Shown piece by piece: positions 39,510 to 47,942 of a stretch of DNA of 64,000 nt (its first letter is position 1; every line of letters begins with the position of its first letter). The stretch is taken from NCBI RefSeq assembly GCF_008271465.1, contig NZ_VMDU01000013.1, positions 1-64,000 on the forward strand, read 5' to 3'. The position numbers and the translations under genes were made by a program. Source of the stretch: Tabrizicola flagellatus (GTDB taxonomy: Bacteria > Pseudomonadota > Alphaproteobacteria > Rhodobacterales > Rhodobacteraceae). Under the pieces are notes generated by a model that was not told where the DNA came from, ran no database searches, and saw nothing but the letters and a program-made list of their open reading frames with translations.

Positions 39510-39845
39510 TCAGAGATCGACGTAGCGCGCGATCCGCACCTCGCCATCCGGCGCGGTGAAGCGCAGGTCGATCCGGCGCGCCGCGACCGTCATGCAGTCG
39601 GGCGTGACCGAGGGCGGCCAGAGCAGGCAGACCTGGTTCCCGTCCACCCACCAACTGCCCCAGCGGGTGCCGTCCGCCGCCTCGCGCAGGCTGCGCCCGT
39701 CCCGGAAGAAGTTCTGCGTGCTGCCGTCGTCATACCGCAGCACCCGCGCCGAGAGCGCCGCCGAGATCCCGGCAGCATCCAGTGCTTGCCACTCCTCGGC
39801 GGTGGCCGGCAGCGCAAGGCAGAGTGTCAGCAGCAGGATCCGCAT
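39510..39845 (-). CDS. Small exported hypothetical protein
   Basis: 111 residues from an ATG at 39845. Residues 1-16 are a signal peptide (MRILLLTLCLALPATA, cut after TA-EE). The mature part has two Cys (CLLWPPSVTPDCM) that could form a disulfide, and the motif DGTRWGSWWVDGNQVCLLWP, which resembles small periplasmic proteins of Rhodobacterales without assigned function. It is convergent with dddP. The 46-bp gap contains a half copy of the CTCGT hairpin family. Confidence 0.7.
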   Translation of the reverse strand: MRILLLTLCLALPATAEEWQALDAAGISAALSARVLRYDDGSTQNFFRDGRSLREAADGTRWGSWWVDGNQVCLLWPPSVTPDCMTVAARRIDLRFTAPDGEVRIARYVDL

Positions 39846-39947
39846 CGGCACGCCTTCATCCGTTGCAGCGGCGAAAGTCGCCAAACCCGACCCGCAAGAC
39901 CACTCACGACTCGGTGAACCCCGGATCTGCCGCGCCGACCGGGCGGC

Positions 39948-40841
39948 TCAGATCTCGACTTGCGCCAGCAGGCCGAGATGATCCGAGCCGAGCGCATCGC
40001 GCGGGCTGACCCGTCCGCCCCTGGGTGCGAGGACATGGTCGATCGGCAACCGCAGAAGGTCGCCCCAGCCGATGAAGGTGCCGAAGGTCGGGCCGGCCGG
40101 CCGGAGCTGGAGGATATCGGCCAGCCGGGTGACCGAGTTCGCCCAGCGCACCATGTTGAAATCGCCCCCGACGATCGCCGGCCCCTGCAACCGGTCGAGG
40201 ATCGGCAGCAGAAGCTCGACATGATCGGCCTGGGCATAGGGCCAGGGCCAATGCAGGTGCAGCGAGACCAGCCAGAACCGGTCCTGCCCCTCGACCCCGG
40301 CGACCACCTGCATCGCCGCCAGCCCGGGGCCGCAGAAGGCCGTGCCCGGGACCGGGGTCAGCCGCGTCAGGATCGCCGGGCCGCCCACCACGCGCCCAGG
40401 GCAGACCTGCTGGTGGGGATAGGCGTCCCGCAGCGCGGCCAGCAGCGCAAGGTTCGGCTCGGAAACCTCCTGCAGCGTCACGATCTGGGCGTTGGCGGCC
40501 CGGATGTCGGCTTCGAGCGCGGAAAGCTCGGCATTCCGGTAAAGAAGGTTCTTCTGATAGACGGAATAGCGCCCGGTCAGGCCGGGCCAGGTATAGGCCA
40601 GCAGCACCTGCCCCCCGCAGAGCATGGCCAGCAGCATCGCGACGAACGCCGCCATCCGCAGGCCGGCAAAACTGGCGAATACCGCCAGGATCAGGATCGC
40701 GGCTGCGGCCAGACCGCGCCCGACCGCCAGCGAATCGCCCAGCGGATGCAACCATCCCAGATATCCCCCGGCCAGGGCCAGGATCGCCAGCCCCAGCGCC
40801 AACCCGATCAGCCTCGGCCAGGTCCCGCTATCGTAACTCAT
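39948..40841 (-). CDS. Endonuclease/exonuclease/phosphatase family membrane protein
   Basis: 297 residues from an ATG that overlaps the stop of the tetR gene (ATGA). Three N-terminal membrane spans (about 10-32, 40-60, 63-84) precede an EEP catalytic domain: QIVTLQEVSEPN (Glu metal ligand), HLHWPWP, GGDFNMVRW (Asp/Asn), PIDHVLAPRG and GSDHLGLLAQVEI. The fold is shared by DNase I-like nucleases, sphingomyelinases and inositol phosphatases. The periplasmic placement suggests a lipid or phosphodiester substrate, which is inference. Confidence 0.82.
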   Translation of the reverse strand: MSYDSGTWPRLIGLALGLAILALAGGYLGWLHPLGDSLAVGRGLAAAAILILAVFASFAGLRMAAFVAMLLAMLCGGQVLLAYTWPGLTGRYSVYQKNLLYRNAELSALEADIRAANAQIVTLQEVSEPNLALLAALRDAYPHQQVCPGRVVGGPAILTRLTPVPGTAFCGPGLAAMQVVAGVEGQDRFWLVSLHLHWPWPYAQADHVELLLPILDRLQGPAIVGGDFNMVRWANSVTRLADILQLRPAGPTFGTFIGWGDLLRLPIDHVLAPRGGRVSPRDALGSDHLGLLAQVEI

Positions 40842-41449
40842 TCCTGCCTCGTCGCACTCGTCCGGCCCGACGCCCCATGCTGTCCTGCCAGCTGCACCAC
40901 CAGGGACCGGAGTGGCGGGGCCATGTCCTGTCCGGTGGTCAGCCTCAGGCTTTCTAGGCCGATCACTGCGGCATAAATGAGTTGTGCCCTTGGCAACAGT
41001 TCGGATTCTTCCAGACCGACCGCACGCAGGAACCCGGCCAGGTCGGACAAGCGTTGGCGATCCACCCGCTCGACGACCGCCCGCGCGCGGGGATCGCTGC
41101 GGCCCCAGTCGCGCAGCGCCGGCTCGATCTCGACCCCACCGAAGGCCTCGCCCGGCCGGATCGAGACCATGTCCACCAGAAGCATCAGCTGGCCCATCGG
41201 ATCGAGCCCCGATTGCCGGACATGCGCGGTGATCGCGCTGGTGGCCAAACCTTCCCAAAGGTCAAGCATGGCCTGATGAAGATCAGGCAAATCCTTGAAA
41301 TGCCAATAGAAAGAGCCCTTCGTCGCATTCAGGTCCCGCGCCAGCGGCTCGACGCGAACCGCCGCGATCCCGCCGCGCACCAGCGCCCGGAACCCCGCCA
41401 GCACCCAATCGGTGCGGCCCAGCCTGGACTTGGGAACGGCCTTGCCCAT
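40838..41449 (-). CDS. TetR-family transcriptional regulator
   Basis: 203 residues from an ATG at 41449. N-terminal HTH (about 8-55: LAGFRALVRGGIAAVRVEPLARDL, ATKGSFYWHFKDLPDL) and a C-terminal ligand domain with a TetR_C-type helix pattern. It is divergent from a membrane-protein pair. Two palindromic operators lie in the gap, one 9 bp before its own start, so autoregulation is likely. It is translationally coupled to the EEP protein gene downstream. Confidence 0.88.
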   Translation of the reverse strand: MGKAVPKSRLGRTDWVLAGFRALVRGGIAAVRVEPLARDLNATKGSFYWHFKDLPDLHQAMLDLWEGLATSAITAHVRQSGLDPMGQLMLLVDMVSIRPGEAFGGVEIEPALRDWGRSDPRARAVVERVDRQRLSDLAGFLRAVGLEESELLPRAQLIYAAVIGLESLRLTTGQDMAPPLRSLVVQLAGQHGASGRTSATRQE

Positions 41450-41457
41450 GCGCCAGA

Positions 41458-41473
41458 CATACGCAGCCGTATG
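41458..41473. promoter_or_regulatory. TetR operator 1
   Basis: CATACG-CAGC-CGTATG, a perfect 6-bp palindrome with a 4-bp centre, 9 bp upstream of the tetR start codon. It is nearly identical to operator 2; their centres are 42 bp apart, about four helical turns, so both face the same side of the DNA. Confidence 0.75.
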
Positions 41474-41497
41474 GACAAGGTCCAGCGGCCCGGCTAC

Positions 41498-41517
41498 TCC
41501 ATACGCAACCGTATGGA
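41498..41517. promoter_or_regulatory. TetR operator 2
   Basis: TCCATACG-CAAC-CGTATGGA, a perfect 8-bp palindrome with a 4-bp centre, ending 7 bp before the start of the membrane-protein gene at 41525. It overlaps that gene's ribosome site (GGAG), so bound repressor would block the rightward transcript. Confidence 0.75.
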
Positions 41518-41524
41518 GCATGCG

Positions 41525-41893
41525 ATGCCCCCGCTGCCACTGTCTGCCGGAATTGCGGCGCCTGTCCTTGATCTTGTCCGTATCTTCCGCGGCGGGCGCC
41601 TGATCGACCTGCCGATGGTCGGTTCCGACTGGCCCGAGCGGGTCAAGGCGGTCCGCTCCGGTGTCTGGCATGCGGCAACAGCAATGATGGCGCCGAGCGG
41701 TCTGGCCCTGATCGCGGAGGGTCTGATTCCAGACTGGAGGCCGGCCCTTGCCGCGTTGCCGGTCGCGCTGGTTCGGTCCGCGACCCTCCTGTTCCTGACC
41801 TGCAGCGTGACGCGGCTTGGCTCGGTCTGGATCCTGCCGCCCCGGGTCTCGTTCCCGGCGCTCCCGGCGCTTGGCCCGGACGGGCTGGCATGA
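41525..41893 (+). CDS. Small hydrophobic protein of unknown function, first of a TetR-controlled pair
   Basis: 122 residues from an ATG at 41525 with GGAG six bases upstream; an ATG at 41513 lies inside operator 2. I do not recognise a family. Hydrophobic stretches at about 45-68 (GVWHAATAMMAPSGLALIAEGL) and 72-103 (RPALAALPVALVRSATLLFLTCSV) suggest two membrane spans. Its stop overlaps the next start (ATGA), so the two products are probably made together. Confidence 0.6.
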   Translation: MPPLPLSAGIAAPVLDLVRIFRGGRLIDLPMVGSDWPERVKAVRSGVWHAATAMMAPSGLALIAEGLIPDWRPALAALPVALVRSATLLFLTCSVTRLGSVWILPPRVSFPALPALGPDGLA

Positions 41894-42453
41894 GGCTGGC
41901 CCACCGACTGCTGGCGGTCCTGCTGGTGCTGTTCCTTGCCATGCACCTCGGGACCCACCTGTCCGGGCTGGCCGGGCAGGATGTGCATGGCGCGGTGCAG
42001 GAAACGCTGCGTAGGGCCTACCGGCATCCCATGGTCGAGCCCCTGCTCCTGCTGAGCGTTGCGGCTCAGGCGGCGCTTGGGGCCGCGCTGGCCCTGCGCC
42101 GACGGCGGAGGACGCCGCAAACCCTGTCGGGCGGCTATCTCGCGCTGTTCCTTGCAATGCACGTTGCCGCGGTGCTCGCGGCCCGGTGGCAGGGCATCGA
42201 GACCGACCTGGCCTTCGCCGCCGCCGGGCTGCACGCCCCGGCACCCTGGCCGGTCCTCTTCGCGGCCTACTACGGGTTGGCGGTGGTGGCGCTGTTCGTC
42301 CACCTGTCGGTGCCGTTGTCGCGGCGCCATCCCCGCGCCGGCCGCGGCGTGCTGGCGGCCGGTGCGGGGGTTTCGGCGGTGCTGATCGCGCTTCTGGCGG
42401 GCCTCGTCACGCCGCTGAACATCCCGCCCGCGCTGGTCGCGGCCTTCCCCTGA
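41890..42453 (+). CDS. Five-span integral membrane protein, possible cytochrome b-type helix bundle
   Basis: 187 residues. Spans at about 5-24, 49-70, 83-100, 121-140 and 155-175. Two spans share the motif LFLAMH (residues about 15-20 and 89-94), and further His residues lie in the membrane (H23, H135), as in bis-His heme proteins of the SdhC/FrdC or MCP1 type. That resemblance is by eye only. It follows the 41525 gene with a 4-bp overlap and is under the same TetR operator. The gap to purB is 65 bp. Confidence 0.65.
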   Translation: MRLAHRLLAVLLVLFLAMHLGTHLSGLAGQDVHGAVQETLRRAYRHPMVEPLLLLSVAAQAALGAALALRRRRRTPQTLSGGYLALFLAMHVAAVLAARWQGIETDLAFAAAGLHAPAPWPVLFAAYYGLAVVALFVHLSVPLSRRHPRAGRGVLAAGAGVSAVLIALLAGLVTPLNIPPALVAAFP

Positions 42454-42518
42454 CGCCTTGCGCGCTGACCCTGCCCGGCGTAAGGGGGCTCGGACATGCC
42501 CCTGACCCGAGGTTCCCG

Positions 42519-43823
42519 ATGATCCCGCGCTATTCCCGCCCCGAAATGGTGGCGATCTGGTCCCCGGAAACCCGCTTTCGCATCTGGTTCGAGATCGAGG
42601 CCCATGCCTGCGATGCCCAGGCAGCGCTGGGGGTGATCCCGAAGGAGAACGCCGAGGCCGTCTGGCGCGCCAAGGACGTGCCTTTCGATGTGGCCCGGAT
42701 CGACGAGATCGAGGCGGTGACCAAGCACGACGTGATCGCCTTCCTCACCCACCTGGCCGAGATCATCGGCAACGACGAGGCGCGCTTCGTCCACCAGGGC
42801 ATGACCTCGTCGGACGTGCTGGACACCACGCTGAACATCCAGCTGGTGCGGGCGGCGGACCTGCTGCTCAAGGGCCTAGACCGGGTGCTCGCCGCGCTGA
42901 AGGCCCGCGCCTATGAACACAAGGACACCATCCGCATCGGCCGCAGCCACGGCATCCATGCCGAGCCGACCACCATGGGTCTGACCTTCGCCCGCTTCTA
43001 CGCCGAGATGAAGCGCAACCGTGAACGGCTTGAAAACGCAAGGAAAGAGGTGGCGACCGGCGCGATTTCCGGCGCGGTGGGCACCTTCGCCAACATCGAC
43101 CCGCGGGTGGAAGAACATGTCTGCAAGATGCTGGGCCTGACGCCCGAGCCCATCTCGACCCAGGTGATCCCGCGCGACCGGCATGCGATGTTCTTCGCCA
43201 CGCTGGGGGTGATCGCAAGCAGCATCGAGAACGTCGCCATCGAGATCCGCCACATGCAGCGGACCGAGGTGCTGGAGGCTGAGGAGTATTTCTCGCCGGG
43301 CCAGAAGGGCAGTTCGGCCATGCCGCACAAGCGCAACCCGGTCCTGACCGAGAACCTGACCGGCCTTGCCCGGCTGGTGCGCATGGCCGTGGTCCCGGCG
43401 CTGGAGAACGTGGCGCTCTGGCACGAACGCGACATCAGCCATTCTTCTGTCGAACGGATGATCGGCCCCGACACCACGATCACGCTGGATTTCGCGCTGC
43501 ACCGGCTGGCGGGCGTGGTGGAGAAGCTGGTGGTCTATCCCGAGAACATGTTGAAGAACCTCAACAAGTTCAAAGGCCTGGTGATGAGCCAGCGCGTGCT
43601 TCTGGCCCTGACCCAGGCCGGCGTCAGCCGCGAGGACGCCTACCGTCTGGTGCAGCGGAACGCGATGAAGGTCTGGGAGAAGGGCGCCGACTTCAAGTCC
43701 GAGCTTCTGGCCGACCCCGAGGTCACGGCCGCGCTCTCCCCCGCCGAGATCGAGGAGAAGTTCGACCTCGGCTACCACACCAGGCACGTCGACACGATCT
43801 TCGCCCGCGTTTTCGGCGAATGA
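42519..43823 (+). CDS. purB: Adenylosuccinate lyase
   Basis: 434 residues from an ATG at 42519. It acts twice in purine synthesis, releasing fumarate from SAICAR and from adenylosuccinate. Fumarase/aspartase superfamily: FVHQGMTSSDVLDTTLNIQL, RSHGIHAEPTTMGL and the signature GSSAMPHKRNPVLTENL with the flexible catalytic Ser loop. The length is that of the short bacterial type. It is followed by tiny secreted ORFs. Confidence 0.96.
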   Translation: MIPRYSRPEMVAIWSPETRFRIWFEIEAHACDAQAALGVIPKENAEAVWRAKDVPFDVARIDEIEAVTKHDVIAFLTHLAEIIGNDEARFVHQGMTSSDVLDTTLNIQLVRAADLLLKGLDRVLAALKARAYEHKDTIRIGRSHGIHAEPTTMGLTFARFYAEMKRNRERLENARKEVATGAISGAVGTFANIDPRVEEHVCKMLGLTPEPISTQVIPRDRHAMFFATLGVIASSIENVAIEIRHMQRTEVLEAEEYFSPGQKGSSAMPHKRNPVLTENLTGLARLVRMAVVPALENVALWHERDISHSSVERMIGPDTTITLDFALHRLAGVVEKLVVYPENMLKNLNKFKGLVMSQRVLLALTQAGVSREDAYRLVQRNAMKVWEKGADFKSELLADPEVTAALSPAEIEEKFDLGYHTRHVDTIFARVFGE

Positions 43824-43921
43824 CGGAACCGTGATCGGCCCTGCCGGGCCGGTCGCGTTTTTCCGGTCTTGCCGTGGACACAATCGTGCTACCTTTCCGA
43901 TTGTTGCGGACAGGCAGGCCA

Positions 43922-44017
43922 ATGCGAATGATCGTTGTCGCATCTCTTGCCCTCGCGCCGCGGCTTGCGGCTGCCGCCGCCATGAAGACCGGAACGACCT
44001 GCGCCAGCCGACCCTGA
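43922..44017 (+). CDS. Possible tiny secreted peptide or gene remnant
   Basis: 31 codons: a signal-peptide-like run (MRMIVVASLALAPRLAAAAA) followed by only 11 residues with one Cys. The upstream GGCAGG could be a ribosome site. It may be a real micropeptide, a decayed relative of the next ORF, or chance. Confidence 0.25.
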   Translation: MRMIVVASLALAPRLAAAAAMKTGTTCASRP

Positions 44018-44045
44018 CAGAGGCCATCAACAGACGGAGGACCCG

Positions 44046-44213
44046 ATGAAACCAGCCAGCCTTCTCGCCGTTCTCGCCTTCACGCTCGTCCCCAGCCTGT
44101 CGGCCGCAGCCGGCTGCCGGGGCGAACGCATCGACCAGACCGCCGCCAGCTGCGAGCCCGGAATGGTCTGGGACAGCGCCAAGGGCACCTGCGTCGAAAA
44201 GCCGACCAGCTGA
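44046..44213 (+). CDS. Small secreted Cys-rich protein
   Basis: 55 residues from an ATG at 44046 with GGAGG eight bases upstream. Signal peptide about 1-20 (PASLLAVLAFTLVPSLSAAA). The mature peptide of about 35 residues has three Cys in GCRGERIDQTAASCEPG and GTCVEK, and the pattern CEPGMVWDSAKGTC, a motif seen in small exported alphaproteobacterial proteins of unknown function. Third-position G/C bias matches real genes here. Confidence 0.6.
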   Translation: MKPASLLAVLAFTLVPSLSAAAGCRGERIDQTAASCEPGMVWDSAKGTCVEKPTS

Positions 44214-44282
44214 CGCCCGGCCTCAAGCATGCATTAACCTGCGGCTGCCAGGCTTTCCCCATCGGGAATCGATGAGGATGCG

Positions 44283-45359
44283 ATGCCGCAGGATATGGTG
44301 CCCCTTGCCCGGATCACCCCGGAACGCCGGGCCGTGGCCGTCAACCCCTTGCCCCGCCGCGTTCTGACGCCGCGACAGAAGGCAGCCGTGATCGTGCGCT
44401 TTCTGCTTTCGCAGGAAACCTCGCTGCCGCTTTCGGCCTTGCCCGAACACATGCAGGCCGCCCTGGCCGAGCAGATGGGTCAGATGCGCCTGGTTGACCG
44501 CGCCACGCTGGACGAGGTGGTGGCCGAGTTCCTCGCCGAACTGGAATCGGTCGGCCTCGCCTTCCCCGGCGGGATTGAAGGCGCGCTGTCGATGATGGAC
44601 GGTCACATCTCGCAATCGGCGGCCCAACGGCTGCGGCGGATGTCCACAGCCTCGTCCAAGATCGACCCCTGGGAACGCATCACCGCGCTGCCGACGGACC
44701 GGCTCTTGCCGATCCTTCTGAACGAGGCGGTCGAGGTCGGCGCCGTGATGCTCTCGAAACTGCCGGTGGCCAAGTCGGCCGAGCTTCTGGGCAAGCTGCC
44801 GGGCGAACGGGCACGCCGGGTCGCCTATGCGGTATCGCTGACCGGAAACGTGGACCCCGAAACGGTGCGCCGGATCGGTGCAGCGCTGCTGGCCGAACTC
44901 GACAACCAGCCGCCGAAGGCCTTCGAGCAGGGGCCGGTGCAGCGCGTGGGGGCAATCCTGAACGTCTCGCCATCGCTGACCCGCGACGAGGTGCTGGAGG
45001 GTCTGGAGGCCGAGGATGCCGCCTTTGCCGCCGAGGTGCGCAAGGCGATCTTCACCTTCGCCCATATCCCTGCGCGCCTGAACCCGCGCGACACGCCCAA
45101 GATCACCCGCCTCGTGGACCAGCCGCAGCTGGTGGCCGCGCTGGCCTTTGCCACGGGCAAGCCGGGGCTTGAGGAGGCGGCCGAATTCATCCTGGCCAAC
45201 ATCTCGCAGCGCCTGGCCCAGGGCCTGCGCGAGGAAATGGCCGCTCGCGGCAGGATCAGGGAGAAGGAGGCCGAAGAGGCGATGACCGCCGTCGTCACTG
45301 CGATCCGCACGCTTGAAGCCTCGGGCGAGATCACCCTGATCCAGCCCGAGGATGTCTGA
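44283..45359 (+). CDS. fliG: FliG C-terminal domain protein (flagellar motor switch)
   Basis: 358 residues. The middle and C-terminal thirds follow FliG: VGAVMLSKLPVAKSAELLGKLPGERARRVAYAVS (about 156-190) corresponds to the FliG-M armadillo helices, and the last about 90 residues with RLAQGLREEMAARGRIREKEAEEAMTAVVTAIRTLEASGEI match FliG-C, which contacts the motor stator. The N-terminal FliF-binding part is divergent. No other flagellar gene is in the window, so this may be a FliG paralogue. A GCATTAACC half-site of CtrA type lies 50 bp upstream (44229). Confidence 0.75.
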   Translation: MPQDMVPLARITPERRAVAVNPLPRRVLTPRQKAAVIVRFLLSQETSLPLSALPEHMQAALAEQMGQMRLVDRATLDEVVAEFLAELESVGLAFPGGIEGALSMMDGHISQSAAQRLRRMSTASSKIDPWERITALPTDRLLPILLNEAVEVGAVMLSKLPVAKSAELLGKLPGERARRVAYAVSLTGNVDPETVRRIGAALLAELDNQPPKAFEQGPVQRVGAILNVSPSLTRDEVLEGLEAEDAAFAAEVRKAIFTFAHIPARLNPRDTPKITRLVDQPQLVAALAFATGKPGLEEAAEFILANISQRLAQGLREEMAARGRIREKEAEEAMTAVVTAIRTLEASGEITLIQPEDV

Positions 45360-45404
45360 GGAAAAGGGGGCGGGGATGCCGATCAGGCAATCCCGTCCGA
45401 TGTG

Positions 45405-45986
45405 TCAGAACCGGTAGTCCAGCCGCAGCGCAACTTCGCTGTTCTTGACCTTGACACCGGTTCCGTCGAAATTGTCCTTGTTCTCGACGAGGTACTCGAT
45501 CCCGGCGACGAACTTGCCGCCTTGTCCGAGGGCAAGACGGGCGCCGATGCCATAGTTCACCATCGTGTCGGAAAAGGCGGGCGTCTGGTTCAGATCGTAC
45601 TTGGTCATGCCAACGAAGGCATAAGGCAGCAAGCGGCCCGCATCGTAGCCGCCGATCAGCTTGACCCGCGTCGCGTCCCAGTCCGACGCAGGGGCGAGAT
45701 CGCCATAGTCCCCCTTGGAAAAGGACAGTTCGCCCCCGACAATGGCACGGCCGAAATCGCGCAGGTAGCCGGCGTGGATCCCGAAGCCCGAGGTGTCGTA
45801 ATCGATGGAACTATCGCTGAAGCTCCCGCTAACGGCGCTGACACCGGCGTAGAACCCGGTCCAGTCCCACCCCGCCGGGGCAGCAGCCGGCGCGGCAACC
45901 TCGGGCTCTGCGGCGACAGCAACGGGTCCGCCCGCCTGCACCGCCCCTGCCGAAAGACCCAGCACCGCCGCAAGAACAAATCTCAT
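45405..45986 (-). CDS. Outer-membrane beta-barrel protein (OmpA/Omp25-like)
   Basis: 193 residues from an ATG at 45986 after GGAGG. Signal peptide 1-18 (FVLAAVLGLSAGAVQA), a Pro/Ala linker, then WDWTGFYAGVSA, typical of the opacity/Omp25 family. Alternating polar/apolar strands follow, and the protein ends in LRLDYRF with the terminal Phe needed for BAM recognition. It is probably an eight-strand barrel. It stands alone. An AT-richer stretch with TTTATACAGCTTGTTGCC (46019-46036) lies upstream and may be part of its promoter. Confidence 0.85.
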   Translation of the reverse strand: MRFVLAAVLGLSAGAVQAGGPVAVAAEPEVAAPAAAPAGWDWTGFYAGVSAVSGSFSDSSIDYDTSGFGIHAGYLRDFGRAIVGGELSFSKGDYGDLAPASDWDATRVKLIGGYDAGRLLPYAFVGMTKYDLNQTPAFSDTMVNYGIGARLALGQGGKFVAGIEYLVENKDNFDGTGVKVKNSEVALRLDYRF

Positions 45987-46153
45987 GATACATCCTCCAA
46001 TCAACGTCATGAATACAGGCTTTATACAGCTTGTTGCCGTTGGGGACAGTCGGGGAATCCGGCTTCCTGTAGCCAATTCACGAACAATCCGGGGCGATCG
46101 TCGCGCCAGCTGCGCCCCTTGCCGGCGCGGGCACAAGCCTCTAGAACCACCGG

Positions 46154-47035
46154 ATGTCGGTCGTCCATCTGTCCCAGGTCACGCGCGGCGTGGCGTTGAT
46201 GATCCTGGCGATCTTCCTTTTCACCGCGATGGATGCCACCGCCAAGGGGCTGATCGACCGCTATCCGGCCGCGCAGGTGATCTGGGTCCGCTTCGCCGGG
46301 CAGTTGGTGCTGGTCCTTCTGATCCTGCGTCACCACCTCGGCCCGGTCCTGCGCACGCGCTTTCCGGTGCTGCACTTCTGGCGTTCGGCCTCGCAGTTCG
46401 GGGCGACCACCTTCTTCTTCCTGTCGCTGGCCCATATCGGCCTGGCCGAAGCGACGGCCATCGCCGACACCAACCCCGTGCTCATCACGCTTGGCGCGGC
46501 GCTCTTCCTGGGCGAAAGGCTCGGACCGCGGCGCATCGCGGGCGTGGTCGTTGCGCTGATCGGTGCGCTGATCGTGATCCGCCCCGGCGCCGGGGTCTTC
46601 ACCTGGGCCGCGATCCTGCCCTTCCTCTGCGCGCTCTCCTATGCGACATCGGCCCTGCTGACGCGGCGGATCGGGGCGCAGGAAAGCGTCTGGGCCTCGA
46701 TGGTCTATGCCGCGCTGTTCGGGACCATCGCGGCAGGGGCCGCCCTGCCCTTCGTCTGGACCCCGGTCGCAACCGAGGATCTCTGGCGCTTTGGCCTGAT
46801 CGCCTGCCTCGGCACCGGGGCGCAGCTCTGCATCATCCGCAGCTTCTCCATCACCGAGGCCGGGATCGTCGCGCCCTTCGCCTACCTCGGGATCGTCTTC
46901 GCCGCAGTCTGGGGCGTGGTGCTGTATGACCAGTGGCCGGATCGCTGGACTGTAGTCGGTGCGCTTGTGATCGTGGGGGCGGGACTTTATGTCTGGCACC
47001 GCGAAAACCGGGCGCTGCGCGCGCCTCAGCCGTGA
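46154..47035 (+). CDS. EamA/DMT-family transporter
   Basis: 293 residues with ten predicted membrane spans in two EamA repeats: the first from about 12 (VALMILAIFLFTAMDATAKGL), the second from about 153 (FTWAAILPFLCALSYATSALLTRR). Drug/metabolite exporters of this family move amino acids, nucleosides or riboflavin; the substrate cannot be read from sequence. It overlaps the next gene by 4 bp (GTGA), so the pair is co-translated. Confidence 0.88.
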   Translation: MSVVHLSQVTRGVALMILAIFLFTAMDATAKGLIDRYPAAQVIWVRFAGQLVLVLLILRHHLGPVLRTRFPVLHFWRSASQFGATTFFFLSLAHIGLAEATAIADTNPVLITLGAALFLGERLGPRRIAGVVVALIGALIVIRPGAGVFTWAAILPFLCALSYATSALLTRRIGAQESVWASMVYAALFGTIAAGAALPFVWTPVATEDLWRFGLIACLGTGAQLCIIRSFSITEAGIVAPFAYLGIVFAAVWGVVLYDQWPDRWTVVGALVIVGAGLYVWHRENRALRAPQP

Positions 47036-47937
47036 AAGCCCCGATGCCCCCTGCCGGAGATGCCCAGCCCTTCCGCCCCGACCACTATGCGGTCAACCTG
47101 GTGGCGCGCGGGCTGATCGGGCTGGCACTGGCCCTGCCCTATCGCTGGCGGGTACCGCTGGTGGGCTGGCTGATGCGTCGGGCGATCGGTCCGGTCGCGG
47201 GCTACACCGCGCGGGCGCGCGAGAACCTGGCGCTGGTCTGGCCCGACCTGCCCCCGCACGAACGCGAGGCCATCGCAGCCGCCGCGCTGGACAATGCCGG
47301 CCGGACCCTGATCGAGAACTATTCGACCCGCGATTTCCTGGCCCGCGCCGGCGCCATCGAGCCCGAGGGGCCGGGCTATGCCGCGCTGATCGAGGCGCGC
47401 AACTCCGGGCGGCCGGTGATCCTGGTCTCGGGCCATTTCGGCAATTACGAGGCCGCGCGCGCCGCGCTGGTGGCACGGGGGTTCCAGATCGGCGGGCTCT
47501 ACCGCAACCTGTCGAACCGCTATTTCAACGCGCATTACGTCCGCACGATGCAGGCTTTCGGCGGCCCGGTCTTTCCGCAGGGACGCAGCGGGACCGCGGG
47601 CTTCGTGCGGCATCTGAAGGCGGGGGGGCAGCTCGTCCTTCTGTTCGACCAGGACGTGGGCGGGGCGCCGGTCCTGCCCTTCCTCGGCCAGCCCGCGCGC
47701 ACGGCGCTGTCGGCGGCGGAACTGGCGCTGCGGCTGAAGGCCGACCTGATCCCCTTCTTCGCCATCCGCCAGCCGGACGGACTGGGATTCCGGGTGGAGC
47801 TCGACGCGCCGATCCCGCACGAGGCGCCCGAAGCGATGATGCAGGCGGTGACCGCGGCGCTGGAGACCCGCGTCCGCGCCCATCCCGGCCAGTGGTTCTG
47901 GATCCATCGCCGCTGGAAGGGCGGTGGGCAGGTCTAG
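47032..47937 (+). CDS. LpxL/HtrB-family lysophospholipid (lipid A) acyltransferase
   Basis: 301 residues from a GTG at 47032 inside the EamA stop; an ATG at 47044 is an alternative. The acyltransferase HxxxxE/D motif HFGNYEAARAAL is at about residue 144. Further family motifs are YRNLSNRYFNAHYVRTMQAFGG, LLFDQDVGGAPVLPFLG and QWFWIHRRWK near the C-terminus. Members add acyl chains to lipid A or related lipids at the inner membrane. The acceptor is not determined. Confidence 0.87.
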   Translation: MKAPMPPAGDAQPFRPDHYAVNLVARGLIGLALALPYRWRVPLVGWLMRRAIGPVAGYTARARENLALVWPDLPPHEREAIAAAALDNAGRTLIENYSTRDFLARAGAIEPEGPGYAALIEARNSGRPVILVSGHFGNYEAARAALVARGFQIGGLYRNLSNRYFNAHYVRTMQAFGGPVFPQGRSGTAGFVRHLKAGGQLVLLFDQDVGGAPVLPFLGQPARTALSAAELALRLKADLIPFFAIRQPDGLGFRVELDAPIPHEAPEAMMQAVTAALETRVRAHPGQWFWIHRRWKGGGQV

Positions 47938-47942
47938 CGGCG

